This document shows positions 6,885 through 14,715 of a stretch of DNA of 52,541 nt, in pieces. This DNA comes from a virus. The notes below the pieces were generated by a model. The model saw nothing but the letters and a program-made list of their open reading frames with translations, was not told where the DNA came from and made no database searches. The stretch's first letter is position 1. Each line of letters begins with the position of its first letter. The position numbers were made by a program, and so were the translations under genes. Where the stretch lies: IMG/VR virus record IMGVR_UViG_3300029258_002096, positions 1-52,541 of that record; one strand, 5' to 3'.

Positions 6885-6954
6885 CGCCGCCAATAACCAG
6901 GCGGCTGAGGAGCGGAGCGACGAAGACGATCCGCGTTAATTAGCCTTGTTATGT
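6879..6954. other. attC-like recombination site candidate
   Basis: GGCTAAC at 6879-6885 matches GTTATGT at 6948-6954. The inner boxes CAATAACCAGGCGG and CCGCGTTAATTAG pair imperfectly. The loop contains GGAGCGGAGCGACG. 76 bases with the full R''-L''-L'-R' order. Confidence 0.6.
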
Positions 6955-6973
6955 TTTTACTTTGGAGATAACG

Positions 6974-7282
6974 ATGATTAGCAAAAAATTTGGGGAAGAT
7001 TTTAACAGCACCCGTGGCGCACTTACCTTGGATGTTTCAGAAGTAACGGACTCCGATGCTACGGGTGGAGTCCATACGAAAACACACGCAGACGGATGGA
7101 CAATTACAGGTGAAGTACACGAGGACTATTACACATGGGTTAATTCATTTAGTGCCACACACCCTGAATACGGAACGGTGGCTGGTGACTTTGAAGATGA
7201 AGTAACGGCAACCTCTGAGGAAGGGTTTAAGCACTTCTGGCAGCACCATCGGCCTACTGAGTGGGACTATAGTAATATTTAA
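6974..7282 (+). CDS. Hypothetical protein
   Basis: 102 residues from ATG 6974 (GGAG upstream), directly after the attC-like site. Acidic and aromatic, with a beta-rich outline (GWTITGEVHEDYYTWVNSF) and a His-containing C-terminus (FKHFWQHHRPTEWDYS). No family recognised. It is the last gene before the head-module promoter. Confidence 0.6.
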   Translation: MISKKFGEDFNSTRGALTLDVSEVTDSDATGGVHTKTHADGWTITGEVHEDYYTWVNSFSATHPEYGTVAGDFEDEVTATSEEGFKHFWQHHRPTEWDYSNI

Positions 7283-7345
7283 AACATAACATAAACGGCA
7301 TGCTTTAATGAAAAGAAATTAGGGCAGGATTGTAAATATTTTTTC

Positions 7346-7364
7346 TATACGTTATTTGCGTATA
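7346..7364. promoter_or_regulatory. Inverted repeat, operator candidate
   Basis: TATACG-ttatttg-CGTATA, six-base arms with a seven-base spacer, placed just upstream of the -35 box at 7370. The position suggests a binding site for a regulator of the head operon. The regulator is unknown. Confidence 0.4.
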
Positions 7365-7369
7365 CTTGC

Positions 7370-7398
7370 TTGACAAATTAATAATATAATATTAAATT
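7370..7398 (+). promoter_or_regulatory. Sigma70-type promoter of the head operon
   Basis: TTGACA at 7370-7375, a 17-base AT-rich spacer, and TAAATT at 7393-7398. It lies 41 bases before the TTG start of the portal gene. The 156-base gap 7283-7438 contains no gene. Confidence 0.6.
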
Positions 7399-7438
7399 AA
7401 TATCCGTTGAATGTTATCCTAATTCGGCGGAGTTTATT

Positions 7439-8791
7439 TTGGATATAAACATCTCGACTCGCCCCTTCAAGGTAAGATTGCGAAAACCCCAACCCCCTAA
7501 ACCCCAAAGACAGGCATCTGCAACATCGCAGACACGGGAAACCTACGAAAGTGGAATATCTATATTTAATGCCTATAATCCCCTGAAACACAACATGGGG
7601 GCCTACCGTGAATTGAGGGAAAAAATACCCTTCTTCAATGTAGCCATAAAGAAACTCGTACAGCTTATTGGTGACCCGATATTTGATTCTCCATCCGATT
7701 CCGTAAAAAAGAAAATAGAAGACTTTGTTCAAAAAGTTCAGGTAAATCGCTTTGGCAGAGGATTGGGTTCTTTCTTAGACGAATTAGAGGATTCAGCTTT
7801 TGAAGTGGGTGGTGGTTGGGGAGAACTTGTACCAACAAAAACAATGACAGATGTTCATCGTTTGAAAATAGCCTCTGCCGAATCTATGTGTTTTATAAAA
7901 GATGAAAAGACGGGCGAACTTGTTATCGGCACTTATAAAGACAATCATTTTATGCCACTGCCTGTTGAAAATATGGATTTGATTTATTACTTGGCTTTTG
8001 ATCGAAGACAGGGACATCCGCAGGGTTATAGCTTGCTTTATTCTTGTATGTGGCCGAGCCAGGCATTTTTGCGATGGGAAAAATCCTTTGAAAATCAAGT
8101 GCAGAGATTCGGGGATATATCTCTCGTCGGTGCTTTTGCCCCACCCGAGGGTGGAACCGTTGAGGAAGCAGATTATACAAGAGATAAATTCATGGAGCAA
8201 TTGGGTAAACTTTCAAAACTGAAAAGGCGCGGGAATGTAACCGATATCGGATTAAGTATACCGCCTGGTGGTACGTGGGATATAAAAACATTGGGCGCAG
8301 ATGCAAAGTTAATAGCAACCAAAGATTCCGTCAGAACGCTTTTAGAGCAATTGATCGCAAATACCGGCCTTCATCCTTCGTCCCTGGGAGTCCATTGGTC
8401 TACCTCCGAACGTATGTCGGTAATGCAAAATTTATTGCTAATGTCTAATCTCAACGCACAACGGGAACGGATCAATCCAATTGTTGAAAGAATTATCGAT
8501 ACCATGTTGGAGCTTACGGGTGATGCTGGAGCAGAATGGAGCATGAAATGGCCTGAAGTTATGTTATTGGGGGAAACCGAACGAGCCGATGCAAAAAAGA
8601 GCAATTGGGAAGCCATTAAAAATATGCTTGAAGCTCTTGAAATGGCTATTGCCTACGGATGGGCTGATGAAGAAAGTGCAAGGGAAACATTGGACAGAGA
8701 GGGTTTTGACGTAACTAAGTTACCGTCTAACTGGTATGCAAAGGTCAAAGAAAGATCGTATTTAGCAAGAATGGCAAGGGAAATAGAATAG
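7439..8791 (+). CDS. Portal protein
   Basis: 450 residues. The TTG start at 7439 is supported by GGCGGAG six bases upstream. The length, position between terminase and the Mu F-like gene, and internal features fit a phage portal: a basic Pro-rich N-terminus, AFEVGGGWGELVP, the stem region around IYYLAFDRRQGHPQGYSLL, and a long C-terminal helix set (LNAQRERINPIVERIIDTML). It would form the dodecameric ring for DNA entry at one capsid vertex. It is close to the DUF935/SPP1-like portals in style, but I cannot fix the subfamily. Confidence 0.85.
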   Translation: MDINISTRPFKVRLRKPQPPKPQRQASATSQTRETYESGISIFNAYNPLKHNMGAYRELREKIPFFNVAIKKLVQLIGDPIFDSPSDSVKKKIEDFVQKVQVNRFGRGLGSFLDELEDSAFEVGGGWGELVPTKTMTDVHRLKIASAESMCFIKDEKTGELVIGTYKDNHFMPLPVENMDLIYYLAFDRRQGHPQGYSLLYSCMWPSQAFLRWEKSFENQVQRFGDISLVGAFAPPEGGTVEEADYTRDKFMEQLGKLSKLKRRGNVTDIGLSIPPGGTWDIKTLGADAKLIATKDSVRTLLEQLIANTGLHPSSLGVHWSTSERMSVMQNLLLMSNLNAQRERINPIVERIIDTMLELTGDAGAEWSMKWPEVMLLGETERADAKKSNWEAIKNMLEALEMAIAYGWADEESARETLDREGFDVTKLPSNWYAKVKERSYLARMAREIE

Positions 8792-8825
8792 GGGGGAATG
8801 GAATGTCAACAAGAAGAGGATATTG

Positions 8826-9029
8826 TTGAAAAATAATTTAGGACAGGAACATAGAGTTTGTAAAAAATGTCCTATTCATCATGTAGAAAACTGTACCACC
8901 TGTTTTGGGTTTGGATTAAAAATTGTTAAAAATCGACAAATACCAATACGATGTGGTGAAGCCTGTGAACCGAAAAGATTGTTGAATTATCAAATTGTGC
9001 AATGTCCGGAGTGTGGTGGGCTTGCATAG
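8826..9029 (+). CDS. Cys-rich zinc-binding protein
   Basis: 67 residues from TTG 8826 (AGAGGA five to eight bases upstream; a second TTG is at 8823). Contains CKKC, HH, CTTC, RCGEAC and CPEC, enough for two zinc sites. It lies between the portal and the Mu F-like head gene. It could act as a translation regulator or a small structural factor; this is unproven. Confidence 0.55.
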   Translation: MKNNLGQEHRVCKKCPIHHVENCTTCFGFGLKIVKNRQIPIRCGEACEPKRLLNYQIVQCPECGGLA

Positions 9030-9132
9030 AGAATCATATAGATATATTTATTGTCAACATGAAGATACTTCGAGTGTTGTGTATACGCACCCTCCTAAAA
9101 AGCAAGGGGAGATAATTAAAGATGGACACTAA
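9022..9132 (+). CDS. Possible small protein (36 aa)
   Basis: The frame from TTG 9022 to TAA 9130-9132 overlaps both neighbours by a few bases, the usual packing here. GGTGGG precedes the start. The predicted peptide (HRESYRYIYCQHEDTS...) looks protein-like but has no recognisable family. If it is not real, the gap 9030-9121 is empty. Confidence 0.3.
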   Translation: MHRESYRYIYCQHEDTSSVVYTHPPKKQGEIIKDGH

Positions 9133-9301
9133 AGAATTACAAAGCAAAGTAGAAGAGATAGAACAAAATATTGGAAAGCAACTGAAGGAGCTGATAGACA
9201 ATGCGCCGGAAGTTAGAGACGTGCAAATTTATTTAGGAAAAAGTCTTTATACGATTGGTGGAATTAATGATTTTAGCGTAGACATTAAACTAATTATATG
9301 A
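9122..9301 (+). CDS. Small coiled-coil protein
   Basis: 59 residues from ATG 9122; the stop TGA overlaps the next ATG (ATGA). Residues 1-27 form a charged heptad-like helix (KELQSKVEEIEQNIGKQLKE), followed by a short beta-rich tail. Translational coupling to the Mu F-like gene suggests a head-assembly role, but nothing else supports it. Confidence 0.6.
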   Translation: MDTKELQSKVEEIEQNIGKQLKELIDNAPEVRDVQIYLGKSLYTIGGINDFSVDIKLII

Positions 9302-10353
9302 TTAATGCCCAACTTGACATCTCAATACATACAGACCGCTTGCGAAAAATAGCAATAGCCAAGGGTTTTGAAATACCCGACGGGCAGGGCGTATGTTGTT
9401 TTAAAGTTACAACTCCGAATTTCCATGAACTTGAACTTGCCAGTAGAAAACACCGTTGGCCTAAAATGCGAAAATTGCAAGCAGATTTCTTTAATGCTTT
9501 TATGGAAGAAGCAACAGAGCAAGAAATTGAGATTCTCAATATATTAGCATTACCGGATATAGAAACGGTTAGGCAGGCCGAGTTTACGGATGTGGATGAT
9601 GTGGGAGAGACGGGGAAATTCCGATACACGCTAATGATGAACGAAGAACTCGACCGTGTGTTTTATGAATGGCGTGAGGAGTTGTTGGGGACGGAAGCAG
9701 TAAAAACCGTCGATCCGATGTCGGCCACCTATCCGTTTCATCAATTATCTGCGTTTAGCATCGGGACTGATCAAGTCTTTAGGGATGCTTTGAGAGAGTT
9801 ACCGGATTATGTTGATTCCGAAGAACTTAAACGAAGACGTATTCAGGCAGCTTTAGATAATCCCTATTTACGTGCCGTAATCCGTGATGGTGGGAACAGG
9901 ATCAAGGAAGAGCTTGGTAAAAAGCATATTAGATTAATAAAAATTGCTTTACGGGAAAAAGCAAAAGAAGGACAAAACCCGCTTCAAGTTGCACGATGGC
10001 TTCATAAAGAGGTGGGGGAAGGCAAAGCTTGGTATTGGAGACGGCTCGCACGATCTGAATCCGTATTGGCAGCCGATGCTGCTTTTGAATCGAGCATAAG
10101 ACAATATCAAATCCCTTACGAACGCTGGAGTGCGGCTCCGACAGCGTGTCCTATATGTATGCAATTTCAGGGAAGAGTATGGTCGGCAGGACGAGGCCCG
10201 CATCCGGTATCGGATACGCACCCACACTGTCTTTGTGTTAGGCGAGTTGTTTACGTAACGGATAAACCGATACAGCGACCGTGGCAAAGAGAATCACCAT
10301 ATAGTAGACTATATACAAGAGAAGAGCTTGAAAACATAGAGTGGAGGATTTGA
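9298..10353 (+). CDS. Mu F-like minor head protein / head morphogenesis protein
   Basis: 351 residues from ATG 9298. The C-terminal third carries the Mu F/SPP1 gp7 signature: LARSESVLAADAAFES, then ACPICMQFQGRVWSAG, HPVSDTHPHCLCVRR, with paired Cys and His typical of the family. These proteins bind the portal and enter the head with the DNA in related phages. It sits next to the portal, as expected. Confidence 0.85.
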   Translation: MINAQLDISIHTDRLRKIAIAKGFEIPDGQGVCCFKVTTPNFHELELASRKHRWPKMRKLQADFFNAFMEEATEQEIEILNILALPDIETVRQAEFTDVDDVGETGKFRYTLMMNEELDRVFYEWREELLGTEAVKTVDPMSATYPFHQLSAFSIGTDQVFRDALRELPDYVDSEELKRRRIQAALDNPYLRAVIRDGGNRIKEELGKKHIRLIKIALREKAKEGQNPLQVARWLHKEVGEGKAWYWRRLARSESVLAADAAFESSIRQYQIPYERWSAAPTACPICMQFQGRVWSAGRGPHPVSDTHPHCLCVRRVVYVTDKPIQRPWQRESPYSRLYTREELENIEWRI

Positions 10354-10355
10354 AA

Positions 10356-10565
10356 ATGGCAGAGCAAAAGAAAAAAGACCCAGTTGAAGAAGCTCAGAAT
10401 CTTTTGGGTAAAAAGCCAGCTTTTGACTCAGAAACAATTGAGCCTCTGGCAAAGCTACAAAAACAAGTATTCGATGCTTATATTGCAAGTGGATTTAATG
10501 AACATCAGGCTCTTGAGTTGACGATGGGTTGGATTGCACTTACACTTAAAAAAAATCTAACATAG
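10356..10565 (+). CDS. Small hypothetical protein of the head operon
   Basis: 69 residues from ATG 10356, GGAGGA upstream. Basic N-terminus followed by two helices (IEPLAKLQKQVFDAYIASG, NEHQALELTMGWIALTLKK). The helix pattern is common in small phage head-operon proteins, but no family can be named. Confidence 0.6.
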   Translation: MAEQKKKDPVEEAQNLLGKKPAFDSETIEPLAKLQKQVFDAYIASGFNEHQALELTMGWIALTLKKNLT

Positions 10566-10566
10566 A

Positions 10567-10830
10567 ATGGTTGCTGCGATTATCTTTATTATTGCGTGTT
10601 TAGTTTATTCCGTATATAGCTTTGCTCAAATAACATGCGGAACTGCAAACTGGATGTGGCATATAACGCAGTGGGCTTCGGCCTTGATGTTTGTTATTTC
10701 GGGAGTATCTTTCGGTTTAAATCTTAGAGAAATGACTTGGCATGAATTCGGTAGAATTGTTGCCGTGGCAGTTTTGGGAATACCGGCTTATGTATTTTCC
10801 CTTCATTGGATGTTGAAATATTTAAAATAA
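10567..10830 (+). CDS. Small membrane protein with about three transmembrane segments
   Basis: 87 residues starting one base after the previous stop codon. Hydrophobic segments at about residues 2-21, 31-52 and 62-83. The length and topology could suit a class I holin, but the position within the head operon is not typical of a lysis gene. The role is unknown. Confidence 0.6.
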   Translation: MVAAIIFIIACLVYSVYSFAQITCGTANWMWHITQWASALMFVISGVSFGLNLREMTWHEFGRIVAVAVLGIPAYVFSLHWMLKYLK

Positions 10831-10841
10831 AGGAGTAACTA

Positions 10842-11108
10842 ATGCCAGTTGTATATTGTGAAAAATGTGGAGCCCCCATCAGTGTTTGTGTTTCTGATTA
10901 CAAACGCTACAAGTCGGGCCGCCCTAACACCGTACCCTTGCTTTGTCCTAAATGTTCAAAGCGTCGGGGAAGTGCTGAAAAAGTCGCGGATATTGCAGAG
11001 GGCGAGGAAAAGGAATTTGGTGGAAATGGGGCCGAAGTAAAAAAAGGGAAACGGGGACGCAAGAAAAACGAGGAGAGCGGAGGCTTTGGTGGCTTCTCGC
11101 CGAACTAA
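10842..11108 (+). CDS. Zinc-ribbon protein with disordered basic tail
   Basis: 88 residues from ATG 10842 (AAAGGAGT upstream). Residues 5-45 hold CEKCG and CPKC pairs, a zinc ribbon. The rest is a disordered Gly/Lys/Glu tail. The 3' end overlaps the start of the Com-like gene by 20 bases. Confidence 0.65.
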   Translation: MPVVYCEKCGAPISVCVSDYKRYKSGRPNTVPLLCPKCSKRRGSAEKVADIAEGEEKEFGGNGAEVKKGKRGRKKNEESGGFGGFSPN

Positions 11109-11265
11109 AGGATGTTTAAAGTTGGGCGAAAACAGATGCCCAACTTGTAATCGCTTTTTGTACGAGGTAACATCCGATGGCATTGAGATCAAATGTCCAA
11201 AGTGCAAGAAAGTGGTCTGTTTTGTAAATTCGAGTTTATGGCAAGAGCCAACAGAAGATAGATAA
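11089..11265 (+). CDS. Com-like zinc-finger protein
   Basis: 58 residues from GTG 11089, with GGAGG six bases upstream; stop TAA 11263-11265. The layout RCPTC ... SDGIEIKCPKCKK closely resembles the Mu translational regulator Com (RCxxC ... IEIKCPRC). In Mu, Com binds mRNA and activates translation of mom. Here the target is unknown. It overlaps the previous gene, which suggests coupling. Confidence 0.65.
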   Translation: MASRRTKGCLKLGENRCPTCNRFLYEVTSDGIEIKCPKCKKVVCFVNSSLWQEPTEDR

Positions 11266-11285
11266 AGTTTCATTGACATTTGAGA

Positions 11286-11298
11286 GCGGTTCGACCGC
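11286..11298 (+). other. Small hairpin upstream of the protease gene
   Basis: GCGGT-TCG-ACCGC, a five-base stem in the 104-base gap between the Com-like gene and the protease gene, 24 bases before the intrinsic terminator. Confidence 0.4.
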
Positions 11299-11322
11299 CT
11301 GATACTAATAGAGCTGTACGAC

Positions 11323-11356
11323 AGCCGATTCTCTGAAAAGAGGGTCGGCTTTTTTG
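11323..11356 (+). terminator. Intrinsic terminator directly before the protease gene
   Basis: A 12-bp stem (AGCCGATTCTCT with AGAGGGTCGGCT, two G-U pairs), GAAA tetraloop, then a T-rich tail. It ends only about 14 bases before the ATG at 11370, inside the head operon. It may attenuate expression of the protease/scaffold and capsid genes. Confidence 0.75.
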
Positions 11357-11369
11357 TTGGGAATTAATA

Positions 11370-13094
11370 ATGAGATTTTTAAACGAATCAAGACGCAATT
11401 ATCTTTTCGCGCTTGATGAAATAATAAATTACGAGAAAGACGGCATCCGCGCCGAAGACGGGATGATATGGTTCCCACGGGTTTATGAAGACGCAGAAGA
11501 AAACTTTATCCATAAACAAGTGAACATTGAAAATCAAGACAAAAAAACATTCAGAACAATAGAAGAATGTGAGGCATGGTTTGAAGAACACACGAAGGAT
11601 ATAGCAATGGATAAAATGGTTAAGGTTTCCATGTTGCCCGCCGAACGTCTTGAACCTACCGACGAAGATTGGGAGCTGATGAAAGAATATATACCAGGTG
11701 CGAAAAGAGGGACAAAGACGAAGGAAGACTTTGTGGTATTTCGGGATCATCTGGCATTCAATCTTTTGGACCGTGATAGCCAGAGATTTCCCCCGAAGGT
11801 ATTGGAACGTCTAAAGAATACAATTGTCGGGAAAAGGAAATTACCGTCCCATGACTGGCCTGGTTCAAAGGGTGTCATTGGAAGGTATTTTAAGAGTGAT
11901 ATAGAAACGTCGGGCATTGATGAAGGATTGAAGGCCTTGGGTGGACATATTCCGTCCGAAGCTAACCGGACATTACAGAAGAAGATCGCCCAGCAAGATA
12001 GTGGAGTATTGTGGCTGGTCGGTAGTTATTATGTGCCAAAAGAAAAAACGGAAATTATCAATGATCTTGATTCCGGCTTGTGGGCGTCTTCGATTGGATT
12101 TGTGGGCGGGCAGACTAAAGACATTGAGGATGAAAAAGGCAAAAAACTTTACGAGGAATATATTTTAACTGATTTTTTGGAAGCTGCCGAGGGGTCTTTG
12201 GTGGGTGTAGAGAGTCAACGGGGAGCGGAAACGAAAACTGTCAACCCTGAGCTTGAAAAAGATGAAGGAATGAAAATTACTTATGCCGAAGTTATTAAAC
12301 CCTACGAAAACGAACACGCCTGCAGATTGAAAGACCCCAGTCAGTACGAAAGATTCGCACGGAAAAATTGCGAGCAAAAACACGACGGGAAATGTATAGA
12401 TGTAATATATGGCATTAAAGACGGAAAATCAGAAATACAATCATTAAGATATAAGATAAAGACGTGGAGTGTTTCCGCAGCGAGAAACCATTGCGAATCA
12501 CGTAAAGGGATATTTGAAGCCGCTGCGAAGGTTGTGAGTAGCCTTGCTGTTAAGAAAAAAAATAAACCAGGAGGAAACATGAAATTTACAGTGGATTCTG
12601 TTGGCTTTTCAAAGGAAATCGAGCTTGACGAAGAGTCTATTAACACCCTCCAGGCCGACATTGAAGACGCAGTTCAGCAAAAGGTCGCAGACATCGAATC
12701 GGAGATGAAAGAGCCGACCGAAGAGTTGACTGCCGTAAAAAAGGTTTTCGGCGAGGAATTCACCGCCGAGAATGCTAAGGATGTGAAAATCAAGGCCGAC
12801 GAGTGGGAAAAGTATCACAAGCAATTGATCGAGGATACAGTTAGACTTGGATGTATGGCAGGCTTAGTATCAAAGGAAAAAGCTGATAGTAAAAGAGAAT
12901 TTCTTGAAGATTTGTCTTTTGAAAAATTACTTGCCCAGCATACGGAATATCAGGAGGCGGTTGACAAGAAATTCGAGTTGAAGGGTATTTTGCCCGACAA
13001 CAACGATGATCTTAACCCAGACAAAAAAGACAATAAAGGGGAATCAGAGGAAATTATACACGTTCCCGATTCTGCATTTAGCATTGGAGGTTAG
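11370..13094 (+). CDS. Prohead protease fused to scaffold
   Basis: 574 residues. Residues about 1-300 resemble prohead maturation proteases: FRDHLAFNLLDRDSQRFPP, LPSHDWPGSKGVIGRYF, a Ser-containing GLWASSIGFVGG and EAAEGSLVGVESQRGAE. Residues about 315-395 form a Cys-containing module (HACRLKDPSQYERFARKNCE, HCESRKG) that I associate with phage protease proteins. Residues 404-574 are an acidic, helical scaffold-like part (ESINTLQADIEDAVQQKVAD) that also has its own internal start at 12579. It would cut scaffold and capsid during maturation. The catalytic triad was not assigned. Confidence 0.75.
   Translation: MRFLNESRRNYLFALDEIINYEKDGIRAEDGMIWFPRVYEDAEENFIHKQVNIENQDKKTFRTIEECEAWFEEHTKDIAMDKMVKVSMLPAERLEPTDEDWELMKEYIPGAKRGTKTKEDFVVFRDHLAFNLLDRDSQRFPPKVLERLKNTIVGKRKLPSHDWPGSKGVIGRYFKSDIETSGIDEGLKALGGHIPSEANRTLQKKIAQQDSGVLWLVGSYYVPKEKTEIINDLDSGLWASSIGFVGGQTKDIEDEKGKKLYEEYILTDFLEAAEGSLVGVESQRGAETKTVNPELEKDEGMKITYAEVIKPYENEHACRLKDPSQYERFARKNCEQKHDGKCIDVIYGIKDGKSEIQSLRYKIKTWSVSAARNHCESRKGIFEAAAKVVSSLAVKKKNKPGGNMKFTVDSVGFSKEIELDEESINTLQADIEDAVQQKVADIESEMKEPTEELTAVKKVFGEEFTAENAKDVKIKADEWEKYHKQLIEDTVRLGCMAGLVSKEKADSKREFLEDLSFEKLLAQHTEYQEAVDKKFELKGILPDNNDDLNPDKKDNKGESEEIIHVPDSAFSIGG
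12579..13094 (+). CDS. Nested scaffold protein, in-frame internal start
   Basis: Within the protease gene, CAGGAGG precedes an in-frame ATG at 12579 with ideal spacing. The product would be 171 residues with the acidic helical composition of scaffolds, ending in a disordered tail (DNNDDLNPDKKDNKGESE). This repeats the arrangement of lambda C/Nu3. The separate product is an inference from the ribosome binding site. Confidence 0.65.
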   Translation: MKFTVDSVGFSKEIELDEESINTLQADIEDAVQQKVADIESEMKEPTEELTAVKKVFGEEFTAENAKDVKIKADEWEKYHKQLIEDTVRLGCMAGLVSKEKADSKREFLEDLSFEKLLAQHTEYQEAVDKKFELKGILPDNNDDLNPDKKDNKGESEEIIHVPDSAFSIGG

Positions 13095-13096
13095 AT

Positions 13097-13546
13097 ATGT
13101 CCAGAGTAAGAGGTGGTGGCGACCGTCCAAGTATTACGAGGGTTGGTTGCGTGCCGGATTCTACATTTGAAAGTGAAATTGATGCTCTTGTGGCTGCTGG
13201 AACAGATGTTATTGGAAAACTCGTTACGGCAACTTTTTCCAATAATTATGAAGTGACAAGTGCTGCTGCCGGAGCCGTGCCACACGGCAAAATCGTTGAT
13301 TATAGGGTAAGTGGAAGTTCGTATGCATTGACTGTTCATTTTTTCCTGATGACGGATCAAAATGGCAATGTGTTTGCGCCTACACAGATTATTAATCTGC
13401 CCTATGATGGTACGACTGCCTTGCAAGATACTTTCAAGGTTGACGATACGACTTATATGAATATCGAAGATGCCGGTGCAAGTGGGGCTGGTGTTGTAAT
13501 TGCCGTAGACGTGCCCACGACCAACCGCGTTGATGTGATGGTATAA
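13097..13546 (+). CDS. Small head protein, possibly capsid decoration
   Basis: 149 residues from ATG 13097, GGAGG six bases upstream. Beta-rich, Ala/Gly/Thr/Val-rich (VTATFSNNYEVTSAAAGAVP), placed between scaffold and major capsid, the usual position of decoration or stabilisation proteins. No catalytic motif. The role is inferred from position and composition. Confidence 0.6.
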   Translation: MSRVRGGGDRPSITRVGCVPDSTFESEIDALVAAGTDVIGKLVTATFSNNYEVTSAAAGAVPHGKIVDYRVSGSSYALTVHFFLMTDQNGNVFAPTQIINLPYDGTTALQDTFKVDDTTYMNIEDAGASGAGVVIAVDVPTTNRVDVMV

Positions 13547-13556
13547 GGAGGCTAAA

Positions 13557-14705
13557 ATGGCTTATACACCAAGAATTGACCCCATGAAAAGCTCTAAAGT
13601 TGTAGAGGCATGGTATCCCAAAGACGGACTCGAATCCGGTATGTATAAACATGCAGCTAAAGATGGCAAGTCTTTTACTATGTTTCTTGAGGAGCTGAAA
13701 TCTGAAAAAATGGGGCAGCAAACTATTTATGACGGGCTTTCGCTTTCTCAGATATTCGACAAAAAGGCAAAAATGAGAGCAAATGGCGAGACCCCCCCCC
13801 TAACTGCTTTTGAGGAAGGCTTGAAAGCATGTGGTATTCGTTTCGACGGTATCGGAACCGATAATATAGTCGGGAAGTTTTTCCAGTTTTCCGGAGCCGA
13901 CGTTCTTTTCCCCGAAGCAATTTCTACGCAAGTTTTTGCAGGTCGCAAAAAAGATAATATGGTTCCGATTTTTGCTGCTCGTGAAACCATGCTTGATTCA
14001 ATGACTTATTACAAAATTTACATTGAAACGGCTGAGGCGGATGAGCAAACTTCAAAATTAGAACCACGCGAAGAAATGAAGGAAACGAAAATCGTCGTTG
14101 GCAAACAGACGGTTACTCTTCAGAAATTCGGCACCTATTTGACACAGAGTTATGAAGATATTAAACAAATGCGCCTGAATATTTTTGCTGTTGCCCTTGA
14201 TCGAATTGGTTTACAGATTAAAGTTGATGAAACCGATGATATGTTTTATACTATGATTAATGGCGACGGCAATTCAAACACGCCGGGTGCTACTGCATCT
14301 GCCGATGCTTCGGGAGTAATTGATGGCGAGGAAGTGACGAAAGTTCGCACGATTATGAGTTCTCCGTATCAGGTTTCCGTACTTGTTGGCAAAAAGGCCG
14401 GTGTCCGTAAATGGATCAATGCTCTTGCGGATTATACAAATCCTTACGATATGCGAAGTTTCACCCAGGAGGTTGTGCCACAGTTAGTTATGCCAGTTAT
14501 GTACGAGTGGGATACCAGTACGATCACAACTTCCCATTTTTACGGTGTTGACAAAAATTACGGCATTGAGCATCTAACGATGGGTAGTGTATTGACCGAA
14601 ACCGAAAATCTAATCCGACAGCAAATCAAGGGTACTGCTATTAGTTATGCAGCGGGGCATGCAATAATTGACGAAAACGCTGTTTGTGATTTTGATTTTT
14701 CGTAA
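13557..14705 (+). CDS. Major capsid protein (HK97 fold expected)
   Basis: 382 residues with AAGGAGG upstream. Placed immediately after protease/scaffold and the decoration candidate. The alternation of helical N-terminal part and beta-rich core (GKQTVTLQKFGTYLTQSYED, LVGKKAGVRKWINALADYT, MYEWDTSTITTSHFYGVDK) fits HK97-type capsid proteins. It would build the icosahedral shell. A C9 homopolymer at 13792-13800 encodes Thr-Pro-Pro-Leu in frame. Confidence 0.8.
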   Translation: MAYTPRIDPMKSSKVVEAWYPKDGLESGMYKHAAKDGKSFTMFLEELKSEKMGQQTIYDGLSLSQIFDKKAKMRANGETPPLTAFEEGLKACGIRFDGIGTDNIVGKFFQFSGADVLFPEAISTQVFAGRKKDNMVPIFAARETMLDSMTYYKIYIETAEADEQTSKLEPREEMKETKIVVGKQTVTLQKFGTYLTQSYEDIKQMRLNIFAVALDRIGLQIKVDETDDMFYTMINGDGNSNTPGATASADASGVIDGEEVTKVRTIMSSPYQVSVLVGKKAGVRKWINALADYTNPYDMRSFTQEVVPQLVMPVMYEWDTSTITTSHFYGVDKNYGIEHLTMGSVLTETENLIRQQIKGTAISYAAGHAIIDENAVCDFDFS

Positions 14706-14715
14706 GGAGTGACTT

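Noticed and set aside
11271-11315. Similarity of the gap before the protease gene to the 3' end of 23S rRNA (ACTAATAG) and a TTGACA box
   Set aside because: Only a few bases match, and TTGACA has no -10 box at proper distance. Treated as leader sequence with hairpins.
13792-13800. Nine-base C run in the major capsid gene as a phase-variation or frameshift site
   Set aside because: The capsid frame is intact across it, and no useful alternative frame follows. A sequencing-error risk is more relevant.
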